From positions 1 to 35,514 of the forward strand of contig JADFZZ010000042.1 of the NCBI GenBank assembly GCA_015232315.1: DNA of 35,514 bases, given 5' to 3'. Positions 1 through 7,987 of the stretch are shown here, piece after piece. The DNA is from SAR324 cluster bacterium (GTDB lineage Bacteria > SAR324 > NAC60-12). Made by a program: the position numbers and the translations under genes. How positions within the stretch are numbered: the first letter of the stretch is position 1; each line of letters begins with the position of its first letter. The notes beneath the pieces are model-generated. The model searched no databases and was not told the DNA's origin. It was given only the letters and a program-made list of their open reading frames with translations.

Positions 1-125
1 GGCTATTTGCCAAAGATAAAACTGCAGAACTAAACCACTCAATAATGGTCCATCTATACCTTGGATAGTGAGCCTTCTGACTCGCACAGTGGAACTCTGT
101 CCTCATTGCCTATATTTTCACAGTA

Positions 126-269
126 AGGTTGAGTCAGTTCATGCAGGAAAACCGTGAGATGGAAGTGGAATCTCTGCTGGAAACATTGCTGAAACAGGTC
201 GAACAGTTTGCGGAAGGCCTGGCTCAGGAGGATGATATGTCAGCCATTGTGTTTCGCTATGTGGGATGA
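126..269 (+). pseudogene. 3' remnant of a SpoIIE-type PP2C phosphatase gene
   Basis: The last ~45 codons of this frame read like the end of SpoIIE/RsbU-type serine phosphatases: an ERL-type helix (RLSQFMQENREMEVE), a helix LLETLLKQVEQFAEG, then QEDDMSAIVFRY before the stop. The DD pair corresponds to the metal-binding DDxT/S motif that precedes the final strand in this family. The same frame has a stop at 78-80, and neither other plus frame carries a recognisable continuation across bases 1-125, so the catalytic domain is absent here. It is either a decayed remnant or a gene broken by a frameshift near 126. No start codon with a ribosome site is evident; the first ATG is at 141. Confidence 0.45.
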
Positions 270-411
270 CAGGTGGGCCTGAGGGAAATCGTTCATAGTG
301 ATTTCCATTTCTTGTTTTGTTGTCTGAAATGGGTTAGAAGAAAACAGCCGTCAAACCTGAATAAAGGATCGACCTGTTTTTCAGGAAATTTAAGCACTGA
401 ACCGTTTTCAC

Positions 412-1650
412 ATGGCTCCCATGCAACGACTAACCAAGTTGTTTCAAGACCGTTTTCTGTTTCCAAAAATTACAGATGAAGAACTGAAAGCGCATCTGAA
501 AACCATTCAGGAACAATTGCCTGTTCCGGTCATCTGGTTATTGGGAAAAACTCAATCGGGCAAAACATCTCTCATTCGGGGCTTGACTCAGAACAGCCGG
601 AGTGAGATTGGCGATGGCATTCGCCCCTGCACTCAATCTGCCGTGCTGTATGATTTTCCCATGGAAGAAAATTGTTTTGTGAGGTTTCTGGATACCAGAG
701 GCATCGGCGAGTCAGGCTATGATCCGAAAGAAGAAATGAACCTGTATAAAACACAGGCCCATTTGTTACTGGTGGTGGTCAAAGCCATGGATCATGCCCA
801 GGAGCATGTGATTCAACCGCTGAAAACGATTGCCAAAGAACATCCGGAGTGGCCGATCCTGGTGGTTCAGACCTGTCTGCATGAAGGCTATATCAATCCC
901 AATACCCCCCATTACATGCCCTATCCGTTTGAACAGGAACCCTGGTCCCCTCAGTTGCCCAGAGATCTGGTTCGCTCTCTGCTCAAACAACGTGAAATGT
1001 TTCAGGGGTTGAAGGCCCGGTTTGTTCCGGTTGATTTTACTTTGCCGGAAGATGGTTTTGTCCCCCAGTTTTATGGACTGGATCCACTATGGGCCGCTAT
1101 CGAAACAGCATTGCCGCTTGGATTGCGTGCCATGATCCAGACGGCACCGCATTACCGCAAAGACTTTTTTGATCTCTATAACCGTTCTGCGCATAACCAT
1201 ATCGTGGCCTATTCTCTGGCGGCCGGAGGTTCTGGCCTGGTGCCTGTGCCTTTTGTGTCTGTGCCGTTGGTCATGTCCATCACGCTTAAAATGTTCCAGA
1301 CCCTGGCCTCAATTTACCAAAGGGAACTCAATGTTCAGCAATTTGCGGAGATTGTCGGAACGCTGGGATTGGGAATGGTGCTTAATCTTGGTGGACGGGA
1401 GCTGGCAAAAATCATTCCCGGTGTTGGCTCGGCTGTCAGCGGTATTTATTCTGCCGCCACAACCTATGCTTTGGGAAAGACCCTTTGTGCCTATTTCAGT
1501 TATTACACCGAAGATTCCCTGCCGGATAAATCAGTATTTCAGGAATTGTATCAAAAACAGTTTGAGGAAGGACGGGAACTGTTGAAACGCTATCTTTTGC
1601 CCTGGCACCCTGAAAAAATGGATCGTTCCCAAGAACAAAGCACTGAATAG
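412..1650 (+). CDS. Dynamin-like/Era-type GTPase with C-terminal DUF697 membrane domain
   Basis: A 412-residue P-loop GTPase. The Walker A/G1 motif GKTQSGKT lies at residues 45-52 and the G3 motif DTRG at 94-97. The expected G4 motif NKxD is replaced by VVQTCLHE at ~151-158 after the hydrophobic strand WPILVVQ. Residues ~265-370 are hydrophobic and glycine-rich (LAAGGSGLVPVPFVSVPLV, then KIIPGVGSAVSG), as in the DUF697/YcjF-type domain that associates with membranes. The family is linked to envelope-stress GTPases; the actual role is unknown. The start is uncertain: 412 and 421 are both ATG in frame, and the only purine-rich stretch (AGGAAA near 383) is too far away. It lies alone, followed by an inverted repeat. 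Confidence 0.8.
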   Translation: MAPMQRLTKLFQDRFLFPKITDEELKAHLKTIQEQLPVPVIWLLGKTQSGKTSLIRGLTQNSRSEIGDGIRPCTQSAVLYDFPMEENCFVRFLDTRGIGESGYDPKEEMNLYKTQAHLLLVVVKAMDHAQEHVIQPLKTIAKEHPEWPILVVQTCLHEGYINPNTPHYMPYPFEQEPWSPQLPRDLVRSLLKQREMFQGLKARFVPVDFTLPEDGFVPQFYGLDPLWAAIETALPLGLRAMIQTAPHYRKDFFDLYNRSAHNHIVAYSLAAGGSGLVPVPFVSVPLVMSITLKMFQTLASIYQRELNVQQFAEIVGTLGLGMVLNLGGRELAKIIPGVGSAVSGIYSAATTYALGKTLCAYFSYYTEDSLPDKSVFQELYQKQFEEGRELLKRYLLPWHPEKMDRSQEQSTE

Positions 1651-1717
1651 ACCGATGAAAGACAAGATCTTGGACACCACGTTTTAAGGCGAAAACCGGA
1701 AAAGACATACCGGGAAT

Positions 1718-1789
1718 GGTAGCCCCGGGTTACGTCCCGGGGAGGGCGACAAACCGTGGAATCGCATCGGGACGTAACCCGATGCTACC
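1718..1789. repeat. 72-bp inverted repeat (REP/MITE-like)
   Basis: The left arm 1718-1739 and right arm 1768-1789 are 22-nt inverted copies differing at two positions, each containing CGGGTTACGTCCCG or its complement and ending in GGTAGC/GCTACC. The 28-nt centre is not palindromic. It sits between the GTPase stop and the 3' end of the convergent gene at 1870, a usual position for dispersed extragenic palindromes. It could fold into a strong hairpin in either transcript and so act as a terminator or mRNA stabiliser. Confidence 0.75.
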
Positions 1790-1869
1790 GTCTACTGATT
1801 TTGCGATATTCAAAATCTCCCCCTGTGGGTCGGGACGACACCACTTCCAAATTATGCGAAAGCGACTGA

Positions 1870-2949
1870 CTACCGTCTCCGCTTTCCAAAGCCACCAAAA
1901 CTCTTTTTTGACCCACCAAATGAAGACTTGTTGGACGAACCAAAGCCCTGTCGTTTGGGAGCGGGAGCTGGTGCGACCTGACTTGGTTTTGGAGCGGCTG
2001 GTGTCGAAGGTTTGCCAAAGCCTCCTGCGGTCCTGCCGGGATTTTGAGCCTTGAACTGTGTTGATTTGATCTGATTCAGTGATTTTGGTGGAACCTGTTT
2101 GAAATTGTTGGAACTCACAGATTTCCCGGTGCTGGTTTTTGCCGCGGTGTTTGATGCTTGTGCCGGAGTGGTTGAAGATGTCACCGCGGAACGATTTGAC
2201 TGCACGGTAGTCACGGGAACCGGCGGTGAAAAACCACCATAAAATGAGGGACCATAGAACCGTGGTGTGAACAGGGAGTGCATCACCATGGAAGTCAACA
2301 GAATTTGCCCGAAACCGACATGGTGATGATAATACGGTGGTGCCCCTGTATACACCTGGGGGTTTGCGGCGGCCTGCGCGTTCATGGTGTTGTCGTCCTC
2401 CTTGACAGCGGAGGCGGTCATGATTTCAATGGATTTATTTTCTACAATATCCCGCCATGCGTCCTGATCGCTGGAGGGTGGATAGGAGGTGACTTCAGAG
2501 GGATCAGGCACCCGGATCGACAGTTGCAGAAAGTCGCCGCCTTCAGAAGAATCCTGGGGAATGATCAGCACAGGATCTGCCAATCCATCCTCATTCAGGT
2601 CAATGGTGCTGACATTTTTAATTTTATTGGAAAGATTGCTGATAAAAACCTTCACAAACTCTTCTTCGCCAACACCTGCTTCCGAGGTCTCTTTCAAGGC
2701 GTCCGCAACCATGGCGGGCACAAGTTTGGGATCCAGATGTTGCGTGAGGTCAACGCCCAGTTTATCAAGCGCTTCCTGACTGAAATTGTCACTGATACCA
2801 ATGGGCGGACTGTCGCTGTCATAGGCGAGTTGTTTTTTTTCCTTGTCTCCCCCGAAAAAAATCCAGTATCCAGCAAGACACAGGGCAATGATGATGAGAC
2901 CTTTGGTTGAAAAAAGAGTGTTCAAGAAGCTGTTGGGTTGGTTTTCCAT
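1870..2949 (-). CDS. Membrane-anchored hypothetical protein with low-complexity basic tail
   Basis: The preferred start is ATG at 2949 (359 residues), preceded by AGGA at 8-nt spacing; a GTG nine codons upstream is less likely. Residues ~13-28 form one transmembrane or signal-anchor helix (GLIIIALCLAGYWIFF). A mainly acidic segment follows, holding an EF-hand-like DLNEDGLAD loop around residue 115, then a His/Tyr/Phe-rich stretch (YYHHH), and a long Ser/Thr/Pro/Ala/Lys-rich tail that ends in Gly-Phe repeats and KRRR. No family was recognised. The start overlaps the end of the upstream gene (2922..3605) by 28 bases, so the two are probably translationally coupled. Confidence 0.7.
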   Translation of the reverse strand: MENQPNSFLNTLFSTKGLIIIALCLAGYWIFFGGDKEKKQLAYDSDSPPIGISDNFSQEALDKLGVDLTQHLDPKLVPAMVADALKETSEAGVGEEEFVKVFISNLSNKIKNVSTIDLNEDGLADPVLIIPQDSSEGGDFLQLSIRVPDPSEVTSYPPSSDQDAWRDIVENKSIEIMTASAVKEDDNTMNAQAAANPQVYTGAPPYYHHHVGFGQILLTSMVMHSLFTPRFYGPSFYGGFSPPVPVTTVQSNRSAVTSSTTPAQASNTAAKTSTGKSVSSNNFKQVPPKSLNQIKSTQFKAQNPGRTAGGFGKPSTPAAPKPSQVAPAPAPKRQGFGSSNKSSFGGSKKSFGGFGKRRR

Positions 2950-3605
2950 GTGTGAATCCTTTGTAATTCCACCCACTCGTCGTCAAAAATAGAGGCGACC
3001 GGAGTGATATCAATATTCAAAATAAAGATGATTGTAAAAATCATTGTTTTTTCTTCTTTGGAGATCCGTTCACTGGACAGCAACGATGTTTTTGAAGCTG
3101 AGGCGACATCAATCGAAATCTCCAGTAAGGCTTTTTTATATTCTGTCACCAAGGCCGGAGGCAATTTATCCAGCAAGCGTTTTAAGCTCAATAAATGCAG
3201 GATGATATCCTCTGACGTTCCTCTTTTAATTTGCTGGAACAGTTCTTTTTGTTCCATAGGAGCAAGCACCATCAGTTTGATAAACCGGTCACCAAATAAT
3301 TCCCGCAATTTGTTCAATCCGCGCTGAATGCTCATTTTTTCCTGAAGGGATATGTGAGCGTCGGCATAGCTGACCAGAAAAATAACGAGATAAAATGATT
3401 TCTTTAAAATCTCTATTTCACCGTCAGACAGCGACTCCATGGTGCGTGACAGATTACCGGTCACATCGGGCAGATAACGCACGAGAATTTTTTCAATGGT
3501 CTCTTCTTTCGAAAGACCTAACCGGTTGGAGTATAAAGACAATCTCTGCCAAACGGGAAATGGCAGAGACAGTTTCAGTGTTTTCTTTTCCTGTGATTCA
3601 TCCAT
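2922..3605 (-). CDS. TerB-like protein with N-terminal ribbon-helix-helix-like segment
   Basis: 227 residues. The start ATG is preceded by AAGGG at close spacing. The first ~50 residues (TLKLSLPFPVWQRLSLYSNR, then GLSKEETIEKILVRYL) resemble a ribbon-helix-helix DNA-binding unit. The rest is all-helical and contains two acidic TerB-type motifs, SYADAHISLQEK and SSERISKEEK, at the ends of a helical repeat, as in tellurite-resistance TerB domains that bind metal. Assignment to TerB is by motif only. It overlaps the next minus-strand gene (1870..2949) by 28 bases and lies 74 bases downstream of the carboxyltransferase gene. A second TerB-type protein occurs at 30352..30765. Confidence 0.65.
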   Translation of the reverse strand: MDESQEKKTLKLSLPFPVWQRLSLYSNRLGLSKEETIEKILVRYLPDVTGNLSRTMESLSDGEIEILKKSFYLVIFLVSYADAHISLQEKMSIQRGLNKLRELFGDRFIKLMVLAPMEQKELFQQIKRGTSEDIILHLLSLKRLLDKLPPALVTEYKKALLEISIDVASASKTSLLSSERISKEEKTMIFTIIFILNIDITPVASIFDDEWVELQRIHTWKTNPTAS

Positions 3606-3635
3606 GCGACCCTTAACCTGGAAAGTAACAATGAT

Positions 3636-3668
3636 CCGTCATGACAGGCGCATGACGGAAGTTTTTTT
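3636..3668. terminator. Perfect 8-bp hairpin followed by T7 (plus-strand terminator shape)
   Basis: CCGTCATG at 3636-3643 and CATGACGG at 3651-3658 form a perfect stem with a 7-nt loop, followed by AAG and seven T on the plus strand. The flanking genes are both on the minus strand, where no T-run follows the hairpin. It may therefore block antisense read-through or act as a processing hairpin between the carboxyltransferase and TerB-like genes rather than end their transcript. Confidence 0.45.
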
Positions 3669-3679
3669 CAGGTATTTTC

Positions 3680-5329
3680 CTATTCACGTTGCGGGCCACT
3701 CATGACGCATGGTTTGTAATGCCTCAGCAGATACAGCAATGTATTGCCCAGAACCTTACGACTGTAACCTGGCAGAACAAGGCGAGACACTGAACCCAAC
3801 TTCAGCGCTTCTTCAGGGTTCATCAATTCTTTTTCATAGCGGGTTGTGAGGGCCTGCATGGTTTTATCACGCAGTGCGTTGGCTTCGGCCACCGGCATGC
3901 CTTTTTTCAGATTTTCCTGATGGGATTTGAAGATATTCTTCCATTCATCCTTATACACAAACTGTCGTCCGGCAGGCCCCATGACCGCAATCCGCGCGGT
4001 GGGTAACGCAAACACAAAATCAGCGCCCACATGATAACTGTTCCAGGAGGCATAGGCCCCGCCAAAGGCATTACGCAAAATCAGGGTGATGCGGGGAACC
4101 CGGAGATCGACGATGGAATCCAGTAATTCACGACCCGCCTGCACAATTCCATTGTGTTCCTGCTCTGAGCCGGGCGCAAAACCAACGACATCTTCCAGAA
4201 AGATAGTGGGTGTGTTGTAGATGTTGCAGAAGCGGATAAATTTTGCGGCTTTGCGGGCCGCATGAACATCGATATTGCCGGAAGCGACAAGGCTGTTGTT
4301 TGCGATGATCCCGACCACATGGCCACCAATACGGCCAAACGCGGTAATGACCTGACGTGCACGCTGAGGTTGAACTTCAAAGTAATCGCCATAATCCACA
4401 AACTGCTGAATGAACAGTCTCATATCGAAAGGCGTGTTGAAGCCTGTCACAGGATGGGTGAAACTCTTTCTCAGTAATTTGGATTCTTCCTCAATGAAAT
4501 CATTCATTGAAAAGGAATTGGGCTTGAACGGGGGTGACGAATGATTGTTGTTTGGCAAATAACCCAGCAAACGCAAGGTTGTACGTAGCGCAGCCAGTTC
4601 GTCAGGCGAGGTCAGGTCTACAACACCACTTTGGGAGTGTACTTTAGGTCCGCCGAGGTCATCTGCTGAAATATCTTCGGCCATTGCTTCCTTGACCACA
4701 TTCGGACCTGTCAGTCCAAAAAAAGTATTGCCCGGTTGAATCAGAAAAGATCCCTGCCGTGGGAGATAGGCTCCACCACCGGCATTGTAGCCGAACATCA
4801 GCATAATCGAAGGAACAACACCGCTGATTTTTCGCATGGCGCAAAAGGCCTCGGAATAGCCATCCAGTCCACCAACCCCAGCCGGAACATACGCGCCAGC
4901 GGAATCATTCATTCCGATCAAGGGGATTCCATGCTCGCCTGCCATTAAAATCTGGCGTGCCAGTTTTGCTCCATTGGTGGCATCCATGGAACCGGCTCTC
5001 ACGGTAAAATCATGGCCATACAATGCGACATCCCGACCATCAATATTCAAAATTCCAGTCACGATGGAGGCACCATCCAGTTCGGGTCCCCAGTTCTGAA
5101 AGGTAATGTGTGGTTCTTCATGTGTGAGAACCTTGATCCGTTCCCAGACAGTCATTCTGCTTTTCATATGTTGAACGCGAACACGGTCAGGCCCGCCGCC
5201 CAACTGCGGTTTCTCAATAAGTTCTTCCGCACGGCTTACCATGGAATCATAAGTTTCTTCCGCCAGATTGACAAAAGTGCGTGGAGGGGGAGCTATTTCA
5301 AACGGATTGTCCAGACTGAATTTTTGCAT
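3680..5329 (-). CDS. Biotin-dependent acyl-CoA carboxylase, carboxyltransferase subunit
   Basis: This is a full-length crotonase-fold carboxyltransferase (549 residues from ATG 5329). It transfers CO2 from carboxybiotin to an acyl-CoA, as in propionyl-CoA/methylcrotonyl-CoA carboxylase beta chains, or the reverse in glutaconyl-CoA decarboxylase alpha chains. Visible landmarks are the N-terminal half [19 protein letters not shown], the acyl-CoA pocket [20 protein letters not shown], and [13 protein letters not shown]. In the C-terminal half they are [16 protein letters not shown] and [13 protein letters not shown], with [14 protein letters not shown]. The frame is open upstream to a TTG at 5401, but the sequence matching the family begins at MQKFSLDN and the upstream codons look non-coding. 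Substrate cannot be told. No biotin carboxylase or biotin carrier gene is in the window. Confidence 0.88.
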   Translation of the reverse strand: MQKFSLDNPFEIAPPPRTFVNLAEETYDSMVSRAEELIEKPQLGGGPDRVRVQHMKSRMTVWERIKVLTHEEPHITFQNWGPELDGASIVTGILNIDGRDVALYGHDFTVRAGSMDATNGAKLARQILMAGEHGIPLIGMNDSAGAYVPAGVGGLDGYSEAFCAMRKISGVVPSIMLMFGYNAGGGAYLPRQGSFLIQPGNTFFGLTGPNVVKEAMAEDISADDLGGPKVHSQSGVVDLTSPDELAALRTTLRLLGYLPNNNHSSPPFKPNSFSMNDFIEEESKLLRKSFTHPVTGFNTPFDMRLFIQQFVDYGDYFEVQPQRARQVITAFGRIGGHVVGIIANNSLVASGNIDVHAARKAAKFIRFCNIYNTPTIFLEDVVGFAPGSEQEHNGIVQAGRELLDSIVDLRVPRITLILRNAFGGAYASWNSYHVGADFVFALPTARIAVMGPAGRQFVYKDEWKNIFKSHQENLKKGMPVAEANALRDKTMQALTTRYEKELMNPEEALKLGSVSRLVLPGYSRKVLGNTLLYLLRHYKPCVMSGPQRE

Positions 5330-5455
5330 GCAGGCCTCACAGGAACGGGTTAATTGAAAAAAAATTGGTGAGAGTACATTGATAAAGGCTGATTTGGTCA
5401 ACCTTGTTTAAAATGATTCCGGTATTGTTTTCAAGAGAAATATTTTTCTTCAGGA

Positions 5456-6832
5456 CTATTCAGTCTCCATCAGATAATCGCCTTCAGGCGAGAGGAGCGG
5501 GATCAACCAATCTGGAAGTCCTATTGATCCATTCAGATTCACCCCTTTCAGATTTGCCCGTCTTAAATGAATATCCTTGATGCGGGCTTGTCTCAAAATG
5601 GCTGATTCCAGATCAGCGCCATTCAAATTGGCTTCTGTCAGAAAGATGCCACTCAGATCGGCATTGATAAACGTGGCGCCATTCAAATCCGCATGGTACG
5701 CGAAGGATCCATTGAGCTGCGCTTTATTGAAGTTTGCTTCCTGTCCGTTGATCAATTCCATATTAACCCCCAGTAAGAGTGCGTCTTCCAAAATGGCATT
5801 CTCCAGCACGGCTTCCTTGAGTTTTGCTTTGGATAAATTGGCTTGTGACAGATTAGCACCGGTAAAATTTGTTTTTTCCAGATTGGCCTTGGAAAAATTG
5901 ACACCAGATAAATCTGAAAAACTGAAGTTTGCTCCAGACAGATTGGATTCCTGAAAATCACAATGCTTGTACAGGTGCTTCGGTTTAGGGGCACTGCAAT
6001 CACCGTCAGGCAATGTTTTAACTTCTGATGCCTGAGGGGGTATGATTGCCTTGGCCTCTTCCGTTTTCGAAGAAAGTCCGGTGTCTGTGGCTTGAGTGGG
6101 CTTTTCAGAAATCTGGCTGGCTGGCAATACGGGTTGAACAGGTTTTTCTGTTGGTGTCGGCGGAATGATTGTTACATTTGGATTTTGTTGTAAATTTGAT
6201 AAATGTCGTTTTGCGTTGAGTTCGCCCTGTTCAGCGGCTTTTTCAAACCATCCGGCGGCCATCGGGATATTTTGTTCCACATATTTCCCCTGTTCATACA
6301 TCAAACCAAGATAATACTGTGCCGAAACGTGATTTTTTTCAGCGGCTTTGATGTACCATTTATAGGCGGTTTCATAATTCTGGGCCACGCCTCTTCCATA
6401 ATAATACATGAATCCCAGGTAGTATTGTGCGGATGGGTGGTTTTTTTCAGCGCCTTTATAAAACCATTCAATGGCTGTGGTGAAATTCTGGGCGACACCT
6501 TTGCCATAATAATACATGAATCCGATATAATATTGGGCTTCCGGATAGTTCATGCGGGCTGATTTTTCAAACCATTCTACGGCCTTTTCATAATCCTGGG
6601 GAATGCCTCTTCCATAATAATACATGAGGCCTAATTCATACATCGCGGCCAGATGATTCTGGTTTGCGGCTTTTTGATACCACTCGACGGCTTTTTCATA
6701 GTTCTGAAGCATGTTGTCTGTGCCGTGAAGATAGGCTGTGGCCTTATTATACATCTGCTCGGAGGAAAGTTCTTCCTGAGCCATTGCGGAAAAGCTCCAG
6801 AAGAGTATTCCCAGACAAATAAAAACTTTCAT
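5456..6832 (-). CDS. Secreted Sel1-repeat + pentapeptide-repeat protein
   Basis: 458 residues. A signal peptide (MKVFICLGILFWSFSAMA, probable cut after AMA) leads into about five Sel1-like repeats of 36 residues (~25-215), each with AxYxLGxMYYYGRGVxQNYExAxxWYxKAA. A Pro/Thr/Lys-rich linker (~220-280) follows, then pentapeptide repeats (~295-445) with the A(N/D)LxxxxF/L pattern, for example ANLSQANLSKAKL. Sel1 repeats form helical solenoids for protein binding, and pentapeptide repeats form a right-handed beta-helix. A periplasmic scaffold or interaction role is inferred. AGGAAG lies 8 nt before the ATG. It lies 127 bases upstream of the carboxyltransferase start on the same strand and could share its transcript. 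Confidence 0.85.
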   Translation of the reverse strand: MKVFICLGILFWSFSAMAQEELSSEQMYNKATAYLHGTDNMLQNYEKAVEWYQKAANQNHLAAMYELGLMYYYGRGIPQDYEKAVEWFEKSARMNYPEAQYYIGFMYYYGKGVAQNFTTAIEWFYKGAEKNHPSAQYYLGFMYYYGRGVAQNYETAYKWYIKAAEKNHVSAQYYLGLMYEQGKYVEQNIPMAAGWFEKAAEQGELNAKRHLSNLQQNPNVTIIPPTPTEKPVQPVLPASQISEKPTQATDTGLSSKTEEAKAIIPPQASEVKTLPDGDCSAPKPKHLYKHCDFQESNLSGANFSFSDLSGVNFSKANLEKTNFTGANLSQANLSKAKLKEAVLENAILEDALLLGVNMELINGQEANFNKAQLNGSFAYHADLNGATFINADLSGIFLTEANLNGADLESAILRQARIKDIHLRRANLKGVNLNGSIGLPDWLIPLLSPEGDYLMETE

Positions 6833-6909
6833 GGAGGTTGCTTCCTGAAACAGGTTGAGGTAATGATTTCCAGAACGTATCTTTCAATTTTTTCACGGCA
6901 GAGGTCAAG

Positions 6910-7830
6910 ATGAATGTAATTTTTATGGGTACTCCTGAAATGGCGATTCCTTCATTGGTTGGTATTATGGCGGCTGGTGGAATGGTGCAGGCTGTTTATA
7001 CTCAGCCAGATCGTCCTGCTGGAAGAAAAAAAATCATGACACCTTCTCCCGTGAAACAATTTGCGCTCGACGCCGGGTTGCGTGTGGAAACCCCCGAAAA
7101 AATCAGGGATTCCGTGTTTCTGGATCAAATTCGGGAACTTAATCCGGATGTGATTATCGTCTGTGCTTTCGGTCAGATTCTTCCTCAGACACTGCTTGAT
7201 ATCCCGCTGAAGGGGTGCTTCAACTCTCATTTTTCGTTGTTGCCACGCTGGCGGGGGGCGAGTCCGATCCAGGCTTCCATTTTGGCGGGAGATTCGGTTA
7301 CAGGTGTCACAATCCAGCGGATGGTGCTGAAACTGGATGCGGGACCCGTGGTGATGCGCTCTGAGAAGGAACCCGTTTTGCCCGCAGACACCTTTGAATC
7401 CCTGAGCGAGCGTCTTGGCAAAATTTCTGGAATGATGACCGCAACCCTGATCAGAAATCTGGAGCATGGCATGGTTGAAGGACGTGTTCAGGATGAGTCG
7501 CAGGTGACATTGTGTAAAATCATTAAAAAAGAAGAGGGGAAAATCAATTGGAATGAGGAGTCCGCAATTCAAATTGAACGTAAATTGAGAGCCTACTCTC
7601 AATGGCCGGGAATCTATACCATGGATACCCGACAAAAACGCCTCCAGATCACAAAATTATCCGTTCGGCCTGATCAATTAGTGCCTGGTGTGGTGAATTC
7701 CGGCATGATCGTCGGAACAAGGCAAGGCAGTGTGCAAATTCTGGAAGTCAAACCGGAAGGAAAAGCACTGATGTCTGCCGAAGCATTTGCCAGAGGATAT
7801 CCGGATTTGATCGGCAGTCAGTTGTTGTGA
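6910..7830 (+). CDS. fmt: Methionyl-tRNA formyltransferase
   Basis: 306 residues, normal for the family. It formylates Met-tRNAfMet with 10-formyl-THF for translation initiation. The Rossmann start is MNVIFMGTPEMAIPSL. The catalytic core NSHFSLLPRWRGASPIQ contains Asn105 and His107, and Asp143 follows in KLDAGPV, matching the Asn/His/Asp triad of the E. coli enzyme. The C-terminal OB-like domain (~205-306) includes RKLRAYSQWPGIYT. The start has GAGGT four bases upstream. The usual partner def (peptide deformylase) is not adjacent. A dispersed inverted repeat follows the stop. Confidence 0.97.
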   Translation: MNVIFMGTPEMAIPSLVGIMAAGGMVQAVYTQPDRPAGRKKIMTPSPVKQFALDAGLRVETPEKIRDSVFLDQIRELNPDVIIVCAFGQILPQTLLDIPLKGCFNSHFSLLPRWRGASPIQASILAGDSVTGVTIQRMVLKLDAGPVVMRSEKEPVLPADTFESLSERLGKISGMMTATLIRNLEHGMVEGRVQDESQVTLCKIIKKEEGKINWNEESAIQIERKLRAYSQWPGIYTMDTRQKRLQITKLSVRPDQLVPGVVNSGMIVGTRQGSVQILEVKPEGKALMSAEAFARGYPDLIGSQLL

Positions 7831-7873
7831 GGTTATACTTCGGACGGGTGAAATCTGGAATTTAAAGAGTTGT

Positions 7874-7952
7874 GTCATACCGGACCTGATCCGGTATCCA
7901 GAGTCCACAGAGCGCCGCATACCCATGGATTCCGTGTCAAGCATGGAATGAC
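7874..7952. repeat. Dispersed inverted repeat, GTCATnCC...GGAATGAC type
   Basis: 27-nt ends are imperfectly inverted: GTCATACCGGACCTGATCC... on the left, and ...GTCAAGCATGGAATGAC on the right, with about 18 of 27 positions pairing. The left arm is itself palindromic (ACCGGACCTGATCCGGT). This pattern, GTCATTCCGGACTTGATCCGG-like, is known as a widespread extragenic repeat in proteobacterial genomes. It lies between the convergent 3' ends of fmt and the OsmC gene. Confidence 0.7.
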
Positions 7953-7987
7953 ATTTTGCCTGGTTCCACCTTTTAACCGTTGTGAGG

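Noticed and set aside
2278-2910. 210-residue plus-strand frame opposite the low-complexity membrane protein
   Set aside because: It is an antisense shadow; the minus-strand frame has a membrane helix, ribosome site and coupling to its neighbour.
6301-6640. Regularly spaced similar sequences resembling a repeat array
   Set aside because: They are the ~108-base units encoding the Sel1 repeats of 5456..6832, not CRISPR repeats or noncoding repeats.
6952-7635. 227-residue minus-strand frame opposite fmt
   Set aside because: It is antisense to an unmistakable fmt with a complete catalytic motif.
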